Source of the DNA: Deltaproteobacteria bacterium
GTDB lineage: Bacteria > UBA10199 > SBBF01
Direction of reading: 5' to 3'
Length of the DNA: 35,748 bases
NCBI GenBank assembly: GCA_016183175.1
Contig: JACPFC010000088.1
Coordinates: 1-35,748, forward strand
Under the pieces are notes generated by a model, which had not been told where the DNA came from, did not search any database, and was given only the letters and a program-made list of their open reading frames with translations. Both the position numbers and the translations under genes were made by a program. This document shows positions 1-8,035 of this stretch, piece by piece (within the stretch, counting starts at the first letter, position 1; every line of letters begins with the position of its first letter).

Positions 1-45
1 GCCGCGGGCGATTTTACCGTCAATATCACGGCCGGGACGTTGTAA
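1..45 (+). CDS. C-terminal end of an unidentified upstream protein (partial)
   Basis: The first 14 codons read in frame to a TAA at 43-45 and end in the peptide DFTVNITAGTL. The alternating hydrophobic/polar pattern fits a terminal beta strand of an exported protein, but too little is present to name a family. The next gene starts 31 bases later on the same strand, so the two may be co-transcribed. This could be chance coding. Confidence 0.4.
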   Translation, partial: AAGDFTVNITAGTL

Positions 46-76
46 GACGATGCCTTAAGAAGGGTGGGCGGATTGG

Positions 77-2782
77 ATGATGAAAAATATCTTCCCGTTT
101 GGGGTGGCCCTGTTTTTGGCAGTTGGTCTTTTGCAGGCCTGCCTCGAATCGGCGGAGGATGAAGAGGCTGTCGACGAGGGGACCTTTTCCGAAGAAACCA
201 TCACTCTCGCTGTTACGGTGGCCGAACCGGTGTCCGCCAATCTTTCGGTCCCTGCCCTGACGATGGGAAAAAGAGGTCTCGCCTTAAAATCGCCCGCCAT
301 GGCCACAGAGGCCGCCGAGGCAGGTGACGTGATTCTCAAGACAGCTGATGGTCTTCTCCCCACCATTTATGGTTGCACCATCGACGAAACCGGCACCTGC
401 ACAATAGAAGTCCCGGTATCCTTGGCAGAAGAAGGAGGAGTTCTGGTAGCCGATACCGGCACCACGATCCAACACGCAATGATAGCCATGACACCGGAAG
501 AAACAGAGGCCCTTCAGGCATCGGGAGAACCACAGGCCACATCGATCAATCCGGTGACCACTGTGACAATGGCAACCGTGCAAGCCCTCCTTGAGGACAA
601 TCCGGACACGGACAGACCATCCATTATCGAGGCCATGAATGCCCTGTACGCCGAGGCGGCCACAACGACTGATGACGACGAGGATACCGATACCGTCTCC
701 GACTCCGCCAGAAGCCTCGTCACCGCCATGCAAGATATCATCCTCGATGCGCCGGAGGCAACACGACCGGTTATTTTGATGGAAAGAGCCTTTGCCGATC
801 AAAGCATAGAAGGCATCGAGTCGCTCGTAGCGGACAGTTCAACCCTTGCCGATTCTGTCGTGAACACACAGGAGACGGCGGGGGTCATTGCCGACGCCTA
901 CTCTAATCCAGATGATCCGGACGGTCCTGTGTGGACCGAGGCTGTAACCAACGCGGCCGCCGAGACAGGGCTCGACACCGCCGACATCGCCAAGATGATT
1001 GTCGCCACAGTGGGGGTATCGACCCCGGAAGAAGTGGACCAGACTGGAAACGACCCTTTCAGCATTCAAGAGCTCCAAAATATGGCCCTTGCCGTAACCT
1101 CCGTGACCGACCTTGTCGAAAAAGGGGCCACCGATCGGAAAGTACCGGGGGCCATTGCCGAAATGATGCGATTGGGGAATTTCGCCGGCACCGACTCGAT
1201 GGTCATCAATCAGGCGATGGGATTGCTTGACGCGACGTTTCCGACGGATTTCAGTTCCTACAACGCAAAAACCGCGGCCCGGGCCGCCCTTTTGTTCAAT
1301 GCGGAATATGCCAGCGAGGGGGGCTTTCTTTCTCCGTCGGAGCTCGCCTCCGTCCTTGCCCCGGCCTTAAAGGACAACTCGGTACAGTTTTCGATATCGA
1401 CCGGCGGCACAAAGGCCTTCAGCACTTTTATGGCGAATCTTGTCACAGACGGTTTGGCTTTTGACGCCTCGGCCCGTAAAGTCGATATCTTTAACGGCCC
1501 CGGGGAATCATGCACTACGGATAGCGACTGCGCAGGTTCACTCTGTGTGAGTAGCGTATGCACCGCCGATTCGACCACCATCGGCGGATCGTGCGATACC
1601 GACTCCGATTGCACCAGCGGCGAGGTCTGCGTCGGCCGTCACAGGAACCGATTCTGCATGGCGGCCAATGGCGCCCCGGCGGGTGTGACTGTTTTCGGTT
1701 CCGGGGACGCAACAACGCCCGTATTGAGAAGCGAGGTAACCATCGCCTCCGGGGAGGCCGGTTCCGATTGCCCCTGTAGTAGCGGTTTTACCTGTACCAG
1801 TTCCACCGCCAGCGCCGGCGTCTGCCGTCCTTCAACCCTGACCGGCTATAGAGCACCGGGAATGACCTGCACAAGCGCCGACCAGTGCATCAGCGGAACC
1901 TGCAGTACGGGGCGTTGCGCCGCTACGACATCCTTTATGGCCTCTCTGGGAACTTTGAAGGTGATCGGCGATCCCTGCACGTCCCCCATGGATTGCCAGA
2001 GCATGTGGTGTAATGCCGGGATCTGCGATTCACCCCCCACTTTTATCCAGAACCTTTTTACCGGGGCCTCTCTGGCCGGAGCCGGGGTCTCTTGCACCTC
2101 CAACAACCAGTGCAAGTCCTTTTTCTGCAATGCCGGAGTCTGCGGCGCTTACACCGGATCGGGCTACACGACTGTCGCGGAGACAAAAACCTCGGGGCAA
2201 ACCTGCGCCTTCACGGGGGAATGTGTCAGCCCCCTGCAGTGCGTCTCGGGAACCTGCGCGGGCATTACGTGGGCGATCCCCTGCAATGCGACAAGCCAGT
2301 GCCCGGCGGACAAATATTGCAAGGAATTCAGTTGCGTTGCCAGATCATCCGAAGGGGGAAGCTGTACGGGGACAACGACAAGCACCATCGGAGAAGCCTG
2401 CGTGAACGGGATCGGGCTTGCATGTCTTGCGTCCAACAGTACCTGTCAATACAGAACCCTGCGCAACAACACCTGGACCAAATACACTGGGCCCGACACC
2501 CCAAAGACAAGCCCAGGCGGCTCCTATTGCCTCGCAACGGCGGACAACGCCTATACGTTCACCTCGGGGGGACCCGGCCTGACTGCTTACGGCGCCGGAG
2601 GCACGGGAAATCTGACGGTCACCCTGACACCAGGTGGAAACTGTACCGGCGTGTTGAATGGACAGGCCGGGAGCGGCCAATGTCCCGGCACCTCCGCAGG
2701 TCCGACGGGAACAGTCACCGGAAGCAAGATCGTGCTTTCCTTTCCCGGCCTTGGAAATTGTCAGCTTGTCTTGAAGAATTAA
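77..2782 (+). CDS. Cys-rich repeat lipoprotein, surface-exposed (901 aa)
   Basis: A predicted exported lipoprotein of unknown function. A hydrophobic signal segment (residues 5-20) ends in a lipobox LLQAC, with Cys22 as the lipidation site. Residues about 23-475 are rich in Ala, Thr, Asp and Glu and contain no motif I recognise. From about residue 476 to 800 there are at least seven short modules of the form C-x5-C-x4/5-C-x4-C (for example CTTDSDCAGSLC, CTSADQCISGTC, CTSNNQCKSFFC). These resemble the Dickkopf/EGF-like Cys-rich repeats common in myxobacterial surface proteins. The last 100 residues are Gly/Thr-rich and probably beta-structured, with a few more Cys. ATG 77 is followed by a second ATG at 80, and either could be the start. 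The stop overlaps that of the convergent yifB. Function is unknown; adhesion or a structural role at the cell surface is a guess. Confidence 0.85.
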   Translation: MMKNIFPFGVALFLAVGLLQACLESAEDEEAVDEGTFSEETITLAVTVAEPVSANLSVPALTMGKRGLALKSPAMATEAAEAGDVILKTADGLLPTIYGCTIDETGTCTIEVPVSLAEEGGVLVADTGTTIQHAMIAMTPEETEALQASGEPQATSINPVTTVTMATVQALLEDNPDTDRPSIIEAMNALYAEAATTTDDDEDTDTVSDSARSLVTAMQDIILDAPEATRPVILMERAFADQSIEGIESLVADSSTLADSVVNTQETAGVIADAYSNPDDPDGPVWTEAVTNAAAETGLDTADIAKMIVATVGVSTPEEVDQTGNDPFSIQELQNMALAVTSVTDLVEKGATDRKVPGAIAEMMRLGNFAGTDSMVINQAMGLLDATFPTDFSSYNAKTAARAALLFNAEYASEGGFLSPSELASVLAPALKDNSVQFSISTGGTKAFSTFMANLVTDGLAFDASARKVDIFNGPGESCTTDSDCAGSLCVSSVCTADSTTIGGSCDTDSDCTSGEVCVGRHRNRFCMAANGAPAGVTVFGSGDATTPVLRSEVTIASGEAGSDCPCSSGFTCTSSTASAGVCRPSTLTGYRAPGMTCTSADQCISGTCSTGRCAATTSFMASLGTLKVIGDPCTSPMDCQSMWCNAGICDSPPTFIQNLFTGASLAGAGVSCTSNNQCKSFFCNAGVCGAYTGSGYTTVAETKTSGQTCAFTGECVSPLQCVSGTCAGITWAIPCNATSQCPADKYCKEFSCVARSSEGGSCTGTTTSTIGEACVNGIGLACLASNSTCQYRTLRNNTWTKYTGPDTPKTSPGGSYCLATADNAYTFTSGGPGLTAYGAGGTGNLTVTLTPGGNCTGVLNGQAGSGQCPGTSAGPTGTVTGSKIVLSFPGLGNCQLVLKN

Positions 2783-4314
2783 ACCAGATTTCGGTCGAGG
2801 CTCCGGTACTGGACCGCTTCCAGGAGGTGGCGGGTTTCAATGGATTCAGACTCCTCCATGTCCGCCAGCGTCCGGGAGACTTTCAGAATACGATCGAAGG
2901 CCCGCGCCGAGAGGTGAAATTTTTCCATAATCCCCTTGAGCAACTGCTTTCCCTCCGCGCCAAGCCCGCAGTATTTGCGCATCATCCGGGGGGTCATCTG
3001 CGAGTTGAGCCGGACCCCCTCTTTTTTAAACCGCTCGCACTGGATGGCCCTCGTCTTGATCACCCGCTTTCGAATCGCCTCCGATGACTCCCGCGCCTCG
3101 CGGGTGGAGGTCATCTCATCGAAGGGAACCGGCGGCACCTCGATCTGCAGATCGATCCGGTCCAAAAGGGGGCCCGACAATTTGGTCCGGTATTTCTGCG
3201 TCAGATGCGGCGTGCAGACGCAGGCCTTACGCGGATGGCCGTAAAACCCGCAGGGGCAGGGGTTCATCGCCGCCACCAGCATGAAATCGGCCGGATAGGT
3301 GAGGCTCATCGAGGCGCGGGTGATGGTCACCTCTCCCGACTCCAGAGGCTGACGCAGGAGTTCCAACACATTTTTTTTGAATTCCGGCATTTCATCCAGA
3401 AACAAAACCCCGTTGTTCGCCAGCGACACCTCGCCGGGGCGGGGGATGGTCCCGCCGCCGATCAATCCGGCATCGGAGACGCTGTGATGCGGCGCCCGGA
3501 AGGGGCGTTCGGTCAAAAGCTGGTTTTGGTGACGCAGAAGATTCATCACGCTGTAGATCTGGCTTGTCTCCAGCGATTCCTGAAAGGTCAGCGATGGAAG
3601 AATGGTGGGGAGGCGCGAGGCAAGCATCGTCTTTCCCGCCCCCGGCGGGCCGACAAAAAGGATGTTGTGCCCCGCCGAGGCCGCCACCTCCAGCGCCCGC
3701 TTGGCCTGGTACTGGCCGCTGATCTCGTCGAAATCGACACGGGCATTTGCGCCGGACCCGTTCCCGCCGAAGGGACGGTTTTCAACGGGATCGAGCGGAA
3801 GACGCCCCTCCACAAATTCCACCACCTCCGAGAGGTGTTTCATACTGAAGACCGGAAGCTCTTCCACCATTGCCGCTTCCCCGGCATTGACCTCCGGGAG
3901 GATGATTCCGGCATACTTTTTTCTCGCCGCCAGCATGGCAATCGGCAAAACGCCGCGAATGGGGCGGAGATCGCCGTTCAGCGAAAGTTCTCCGACGTAA
4001 AGATACGACTGCGCCTTTTCGCTCTGCACCACGCCGGAGGCGTTTAAAAGACCGAGGGCTATCGGCAGATCGAAGGCCGTCCCCTCTTTTTTGATGTCCG
4101 CCGGCGCGAGATTAATGGTGACCTTCCGCTGGGCAAAATCGTAGCCGCTGTTCTTGATGGCCGAAACCACCCGCTCGCGGCTTTCCTTCACCGCGCTTTC
4201 CGGCAATCCGACGGTGTGCCACTGGGGCAAAGATTGGAGGGAGATATCCACCTCCACATCCAGCGGATAGGCGTTGATACCAAGCAGACCAGCCGATTTA
4301 ATGGAGGAGATCAT
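2779..4314 (-). CDS. comM: YifB/ComM family Mg-chelatase-like AAA+ ATPase
   Basis: A 511-residue protein of the usual length for the YifB/ComM family. In naturally transformable bacteria ComM is a hexameric helicase that promotes branch migration during integration of incoming DNA. The N-terminal Lon-protease-like domain (about 1-165) is followed by a Mg-chelatase-type AAA+ domain with Walker A GPPGAGKT near residues 220-228. Other family signatures are FRAPHHSVSDAGLIGGG, the Walker B LFLDEMPEF and the Cys-rich stretch PCPCGFYGHPRKACVC, followed by a C-terminal helical domain. The ATG at 4314 has no Shine-Dalgarno sequence. The bases just upstream form the 3' arm of a long repeated hairpin (4319-4421). 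The stop overlaps that of the Cys-rich lipoprotein gene by four bases. Confidence 0.95.
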   Translation of the reverse strand: MISSIKSAGLLGINAYPLDVEVDISLQSLPQWHTVGLPESAVKESRERVVSAIKNSGYDFAQRKVTINLAPADIKKEGTAFDLPIALGLLNASGVVQSEKAQSYLYVGELSLNGDLRPIRGVLPIAMLAARKKYAGIILPEVNAGEAAMVEELPVFSMKHLSEVVEFVEGRLPLDPVENRPFGGNGSGANARVDFDEISGQYQAKRALEVAASAGHNILFVGPPGAGKTMLASRLPTILPSLTFQESLETSQIYSVMNLLRHQNQLLTERPFRAPHHSVSDAGLIGGGTIPRPGEVSLANNGVLFLDEMPEFKKNVLELLRQPLESGEVTITRASMSLTYPADFMLVAAMNPCPCGFYGHPRKACVCTPHLTQKYRTKLSGPLLDRIDLQIEVPPVPFDEMTSTREARESSEAIRKRVIKTRAIQCERFKKEGVRLNSQMTPRMMRKYCGLGAEGKQLLKGIMEKFHLSARAFDRILKVSRTLADMEESESIETRHLLEAVQYRSLDRNLV

Positions 4315-4318
4315 ATGA

Positions 4319-4421
4319 TTTGGGGCCCGTTCGGCCCGGTCGTTGCTACTCGCATTTATATGATATTACGGGCCTCACATGGCCCCAAACCCCGCGCTCA
4401 CCACGGGCCAAGCCCGATGGT
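4319..4421 (-). ncRNA. Structured repeat element, copy A, abutting the comM start
   Basis: Read on the minus strand this is homologous to 22374-22465. The first hairpin (4421-4400) is ACCA-T-CGGGC / TTG / GCCCG-TGGT, with a bulged T. Next comes a conserved spacer, GAGCGCGGGG. The outer stem is TTTGGGGCC (4389-4381) paired with GGCCCCAAA (4327-4319). Nested in it is an inner stem GGCCCG (4374-4369) / CGGGCC (4338-4333) with an AT-rich 30-nt loop. The outer stem ends four bases before the comM ATG. It could be a cis-acting leader RNA or a dispersed palindromic repeat. Confidence 0.55.
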
Positions 4422-4592
4422 TCGCTTTGTGAAGCTTCTGGGCGGTTCGATCCAATGGGTGATTTCTTCTTCGGCAGAGACATGATCGCCAAAACAGATC
4501 CGGAGCGGATCGAGGCAAAGGTCGATCCCTTCAAATTGGCGCCGATAAATTTCTTTCCCGGTTTCCAGGATGTTTCCGACAAGGACGAACAT
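4398..4592 (-). CDS. Possible small protein or gene remnant upstream of comM (64 aa)
   Basis: An ATG-started frame of 64 codons. Its codon use (ATC, CTC, GAA, GCC) and protein-like composition (GNILETGKEIYRRQFEG..., ending KRTIGLGPW) look more like coding than its neighbours do. No family is recognised and there is no convincing ribosome binding site. Its stop TGA lies inside the first hairpin of the repeat element, at the same position as the stop of a 11-codon frame in the second copy (22362-22397). It may be a leader ORF, a decayed gene end or chance. Confidence 0.25.
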   Translation of the reverse strand: MFVLVGNILETGKEIYRRQFEGIDLCLDPLRICFGDHVSAEEEITHWIEPPRSFTKRTIGLGPW

Positions 4593-4630
4593 GCCGATTT
4601 TCTATTTCAAAGATCGTGCCAAGTAAGGCA

Positions 4631-4661
4631 GGGGATAGGGTTTAGGGTATAGGGTCCAGGG
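4631..4661 (+). repeat. TAGGG-type tandem repeat with G-quadruplex potential
   Basis: Five runs of at least three G are separated by 3-4 bases (units ATAGGG, TTTAGGG, TATAGGG, TCCAGGG). This meets the usual sequence rule for an intramolecular G-quadruplex on the plus strand. A purer version, three exact TTTAGGG units, lies at 22273-22293. The function is not known. Confidence 0.7.
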
Positions 4662-4680
4662 AAAACAAGGAGTTAGCTTG

Positions 4681-4704
4681 TAGGGGCGCGATTCATCGCG
4701 CCCG
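4681..4704. repeat. Palindrome GGGCGCGAT-TC-ATCGCGCCC
   Basis: A 9-bp perfect inverted repeat (4684-4692 with 4695-4703) is separated by two bases and preceded by TAG. It has no T-run, so it is not an obvious terminator. It looks like a small dispersed palindromic repeat. Confidence 0.6.
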
Positions 4705-4720
4705 TCGGAGAAGCGCCAAT

Positions 4721-4762
4721 CGACCGATTTTCGGACGGTACCGTCCGATTTTCGGTCGGTTC
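4721..4762. repeat. Tandem 21-bp repeat forming nested palindromes
   Basis: Two adjacent 21-base units have the pattern CGxCCGATTTTCGGxCGGTxC. Each unit contains a CCGA-TTT-TCGG hairpin, and their junction forms a perfect 16-bp palindrome CGGACGGTACCGTCCG (4732-4747). This could be a protein-binding site or a repeat relic. Confidence 0.6.
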
Positions 4763-4932
4763 CGTTTCCAAAAAATGCATGCCATCACCGACACATGATT
4801 GTCATGATAAAACTTAACAGGCTTTTGACTTTGATTTCAGAATCTTCTTTATCGGCCGGCGGCGGTAAAAGTTACGGTTTATTAAGCGAGCATTCTGATT
4901 ATTAATTAGTTTAAATATATTCAAAAAAATAG

Positions 4933-5517
4933 ACTTATAATCTACTTTTTAGAAATAAAATAAACTATGCCATTGCCAATCTGTGTGCCAAAGCCGAAAC
5001 TGTTTTTGAAAAAACCGCCTCTATCAACACTCTTTCTTTTGCGGATCTCTATGGCGGAAAAATTTGCGCGGCTCTCGACCGCCAGCATCCGCGCGATATT
5101 TTTGATATAAAAATTCTTCTCGAAAATGAGGGGATCACCCCGGACACCAGAAGGGCCTTTGTTGTTTATTTGGCCAGCCATGATCGGCCGATGAACGAAT
5201 TACTTAATCCCGCAAGGCATGATTTTGAACAGGTCTTTCAGGCCGAGTTTTCCGGAATGACCCTTGCGCCTGTTACCTGTCGGGAACTGGTCGATGTCAG
5301 AGAAATGCTTATTTCACAAATCAACCGGGACCTGGCATCCAACGAAAGACAATTTCTGTTCTCTATAAAGGAGGGAAATCCCAAATGGAACTTGCTGGGC
5401 TTGCCTGGAATCGAAACCCTGCCGGCGCTACAGTGGAAACTCGCCAATATCCGAAAAATGCCGGCTAAAAAGCATGCCGAAGCCTTGGAAAAATTGAGAA
5501 AGATTTTGGCGCTATAA
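4933..5517 (+). pseudogene. AbiEii/AbiGii-type nucleotidyltransferase toxin, 5'-truncated remnant
   Basis: The open frame begins just after a TAG at 4930 and has no usable start codon at the expected place. It encodes about 194 residues matching the C-terminal two thirds of AbiEii-family toxins. The diagnostic stretch is FADLYGGKICAALDRQHPRD followed by IFDIKILLENEG (nucleotides about 5032-5133), the K...A...R..PRDxxD motif of the family. The N-terminal nucleotidyltransferase signature (GGT...DxD) is absent. An internal ATG at 5200 could start a shorter frame, but it would lack the motif too. No AbiEi antitoxin partner is next to it. The AT-rich left edge fits a deletion junction. AbiEii toxins are the NTP-transferring partners of type IV toxin-antitoxin systems; this copy is probably inactive. 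Confidence 0.75.
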
Positions 5518-5596
5518 TATTCCCACCCAGCCGATGGGGAATCAAAAAAACCTAGAAGCCCATCAGAAAAAATGCCAATATTGGGGCGGAGAAAAT

Positions 5597-6775
5597 ATGC
5601 CCAAGGTGAAAACAGGCATCGATCGTCTTTTTGAGGAAGAGATTGTCGACTTTAAGAACAAGCGGGTCGCCCTTTTGGTCCATCCGGCCAGTGTCAACTC
5701 CCGACTCCAATACACGCTCGACCTTTTTTACGAAAATCCAAAAATCAATTTGACCCGGCTCTTCGCCCCCGAACATGGACTCTGGGGATACGCGCAAGAC
5801 ATGATCGCCGTCGAATCGCAAACCGATCCGCGCACCTCCCTTCCCGTAAAAAGCCTGTACGGAAAAAACATTGCCTCGCTGAAACCGACGCCCGCAGATC
5901 TTGCCGATGTCGATTGCGTGGTATGCGACCTTCAGGACATAGGCTCCCGCTACTACACTTTCATCTACACGATGGCGCTGACCATGCAAGCCTGCGCCGA
6001 AAACAACCGGGAGATGATCGTCCTCGACCGCCCCAATCCGATCAATGGGATCGACCTTGAAGGAAAAATTCTTAAAAAAGGGTTTGAATCATTCGTGGGG
6101 CTCTATCCGCTTCCCGTGCGCCACGGGATGACCATCGGCGAATTGGCCGCTTATTTTAATGAGGAATGCAACATCGAGTGCAATTTGAAAGTGGTGCCGA
6201 TGAAGGGGTGGAAGCGGGAAATGTTCTTCGACGCGACCTCCCTCCCGTGGGTTCCCCCTTCCCCTAATATGCCGACTTTGGAGACCGCCTTGGTGTATCC
6301 CGGCATGTGTCTTTTGGAGGCGACAAATCTCTCGGAGGGGCGGGGCACCACGCGCCCCTTCGAGCTGGCCGGCGCGCCGTTTATCGACGCGCATGAGCTG
6401 GCCAAAAATTTAAGCGCTCTCCATCTGGAAGGGGTTATTTTTCGGCCGACAACTTTTCGGCCGACCTTTCACAAATGGGCCAACGAAGAATGCGGCGGCG
6501 TCCAACTGCATGTGACCGACCGGAAAAAATTCAGGCCTTATCTGACCGGAGTTGCCTTTTTAAAAACGGTGATCGACCTCTACCCGAACGATTTCCAGTG
6601 GCGCGATAAACCGTACGAATTTGTCAGCGAGATTCCGGCGATTGACCTCCTCTCCGGCGACGCCGTTTTGCGCAAAAAACTGGAGGCCCACGCATCGCTG
6701 GAGGATATTCAGAAAGACTGGAAGGAAGGGTACGAGGAATTTTTGAAGAAGAGGCAGAAACACTTGTTGTATTGA
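5597..6775 (+). CDS. DUF1343 / NamZ-like exo-beta-N-acetylmuramidase
   Basis: About 392 residues matching the DUF1343 (YbbC/NamZ) family. Characterised members are exo-acting N-acetylmuramidases used in cell-wall recovery. Conserved stretches are LVHPASVNSRLQYTLDLF, LFAPEHGLWGYAQDM, SLYGKN, VVCDLQDIGSRYYTFIYTM, LDRPNPING, LPVRHGMTIGELA, and NLSEGRGTTRPFELAGAPF. The start is placed at ATG 5597 because GGGCGGAG lies 5-12 bases upstream and the family similarity begins there; an in-frame ATG at 5534 adds 21 poorly conserved residues. No signal peptide is apparent, so the location is uncertain. The gene is convergent with truB and follows the toxin remnant. Confidence 0.9.
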   Translation: MPKVKTGIDRLFEEEIVDFKNKRVALLVHPASVNSRLQYTLDLFYENPKINLTRLFAPEHGLWGYAQDMIAVESQTDPRTSLPVKSLYGKNIASLKPTPADLADVDCVVCDLQDIGSRYYTFIYTMALTMQACAENNREMIVLDRPNPINGIDLEGKILKKGFESFVGLYPLPVRHGMTIGELAAYFNEECNIECNLKVVPMKGWKREMFFDATSLPWVPPSPNMPTLETALVYPGMCLLEATNLSEGRGTTRPFELAGAPFIDAHELAKNLSALHLEGVIFRPTTFRPTFHKWANEECGGVQLHVTDRKKFRPYLTGVAFLKTVIDLYPNDFQWRDKPYEFVSEIPAIDLLSGDAVLRKKLEAHASLEDIQKDWKEGYEEFLKKRQKHLLY

Positions 6776-6787
6776 TGTTACCATCCA

Positions 6788-7681
6788 CTATCCACTATTC
6801 ACCAGCCTCTTCGGCCACAACTTGCCGCCGCGAAACTCGCCGATGCCCAAAAAATCACTCCCGCTTTTTAAGACAACAATATTTTTTTCAGTATCGGCCG
6901 CCGTTATCGGCTGTCCCTGACAAATCCGCTTTGCTTCGACGGCCGACAGATCGACGGAAGGCAAATGGGCCAGCGCCGATTCCATTGAAATGAGATTTTT
7001 TTCCAAATCGAAATCCGACGCGGGATCAACGGCGTCCTTTACGCTGAATGACCCCGCCTGTATCCGCCGAAGCTCCGTCAAATGCCCCACCGTTCCAAGC
7101 CGCCCCGCCAGATCGGCCCCCAAGACGCGGACATAAGTGCCGCGCGAACAGGAAACCCGGAAGGAGATTAAATCCCCCCCCACCCCCCTTTGACAAAGGG
7201 GGGAGTGCTCCATAGGAGCCGGGGGGATTTGAAGAGACAATTCAAAAATCTCGATCTCCTGCGGCTGACGTTTAATCTCCAAGCCTTGCCTTGCCAATTC
7301 ATACAGTTTTTTCCCCTCCTTTTTTTTTGCGGAATACATGGGAGGCATTTGGGTCTGCCGGCCCACAAAAGATTTCAGGACTTTTTCGACAGCCTCCCGG
7401 TCGATCGGCAAATGGGTTTTTTTTTCCGTGATGCGTCCTGTCTTATCAAGCGTATCGGTCGCCTCACCCAGTTTGAGCATCGCCTCGTAGACCTTCGGTT
7501 CTTCGTTCAGATAGGGAATGATTTTTGACGTCTCGCCGACAGCAACAACAAGCAGTCCCGTGGCAAACGGATCGAGCGTGCCGGTATGCCCGATTTTTCC
7601 CATTATTTTTTTCTTGAGGATGTTAAGAGCTTCGTTGGAGCTGATACCGGCGGGCTTGTCGATAAGGAGAAAACCGTTCAT
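6788..7681 (-). CDS. truB: tRNA pseudouridine(55) synthase TruB
   Basis: TruB converts uridine 55 in the T-loop of tRNAs to pseudouridine. The N-terminal signature GFLLIDKPAGISS and the catalytic-Asp motif GHTGTLDPFATGLL are present, as are KLGEATDTLD and the PUA-side motif RGTYVRVLGADL. The length (297 aa) is normal. The oddity is a segment of about 20 residues (around PPAPMEHSPLCQRGVGGD) between the EIFELSLQ strand and FRVSCSRGTY. It is encoded entirely by a palindromic repeat (7170-7230) that homologues are not expected to have. The start ATG overlaps the rbfA stop by four bases, so the genes are translationally coupled in the rimP-truB operon. Confidence 0.96.
   Translation of the reverse strand: MNGFLLIDKPAGISSNEALNILKKKIMGKIGHTGTLDPFATGLLVVAVGETSKIIPYLNEEPKVYEAMLKLGEATDTLDKTGRITEKKTHLPIDREAVEKVLKSFVGRQTQMPPMYSAKKKEGKKLYELARQGLEIKRQPQEIEIFELSLQIPPAPMEHSPLCQRGVGGDLISFRVSCSRGTYVRVLGADLAGRLGTVGHLTELRRIQAGSFSVKDAVDPASDFDLEKNLISMESALAHLPSVDLSAVEAKRICQGQPITAADTEKNIVVLKSGSDFLGIGEFRGGKLWPKRLVNSG
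7170..7230. repeat. In-frame palindromic element inside truB
   Basis: A 61-bp element with perfect 10-bp terminal inverted repeats AAATCCCCCC / GGGGGGATTT and an inner hairpin CCCCCCTTT-GAC-AAAGGGGGG. It is read through without a stop in truB. The same termini flank the element at 29596-29666 inside sspB. Confidence 0.85.
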
Positions 7682-8034
7682 GTTTTGTTCTTTTCTTCTT
7701 CCAACTTTCGAAACAACTCTTCCACCCTCAAGCTCGCCTGGGTCGTTTCATCGTAGTGAAATTCGAGTTCCGGCATAAAGCGGAGCTTGATCCGGTCGGC
7801 CAGCTCCTTTTTCAAAAAACCCCTGCTTCGTTTCAGCCCCTTTAAAACGTCTTTTCTCCGTGCCGGCGGGCCGTCCGCTTCATAATAAATGCGCGCCAGG
7901 CGGAGATCGGGGGTGAAAATCACGCGGGTCACGCGGACCGATTGCAAAAGAGGATCGCGCGCCTCAAACAACAAAAGCTGGGTGATCTCTTTTTTGTACG
8001 CCTCCTCGACTTTCCTGATGCGATGGGATTCCAT
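7678..8034 (-). CDS. rbfA: 30S ribosome-binding factor RbfA
   Basis: A 118-residue RbfA-like protein, which acts in late 30S maturation at the 16S rRNA 5' end. It starts MESHRIRKVEEAYKKEITQL and contains the RVTRVIFTPDLRLARIYYE strand-helix region and the C-terminal RIKLRFMPELEFHYDE typical of the family's KH-like fold. The start is set at 8034, where the family similarity begins; the longer open frame to 8094 adds 20 non-family residues and overlaps the DUF503 gene. It overlaps truB by four bases and begins one base from the DUF503 stop. Confidence 0.93.
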   Translation of the reverse strand: MESHRIRKVEEAYKKEITQLLLFEARDPLLQSVRVTRVIFTPDLRLARIYYEADGPPARRKDVLKGLKRSRGFLKKELADRIKLRFMPELEFHYDETTQASLRVEELFRKLEEEKNKT

Positions 8035-8035
8035 T

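Larger units (their letters stand above)
4593..4932. other. Gene-free intergenic stretch with several small repeats
   Basis: About 340 bases with no convincing gene. It holds a G-rich tract with TAGGG units (4631-4661), a near-perfect palindrome (4681-4704), two tandem 21-base copies centred on a 16-bp palindrome (4721-4762) and then an AT-rich stretch (about 4885-4965) that leads into a truncated toxin gene. The change from GC-rich to AT-rich sequence suggests a junction left by insertion and deletion. Confidence 0.6.

Noticed and set aside
2092-3087. A 331-codon open frame on the plus strand across the lipoprotein 3' end and comM
   Set aside because: It overlaps two well-supported genes in another frame or on the other strand and has a Arg/His-rich composition with no recognisable domain; it is a shadow of GC-rich coding.
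3205-4047. A 280-codon frame opposite comM
   Set aside because: Antisense to the AAA+ domain, with His/Arg-rich low-quality protein and no ribosome binding site.
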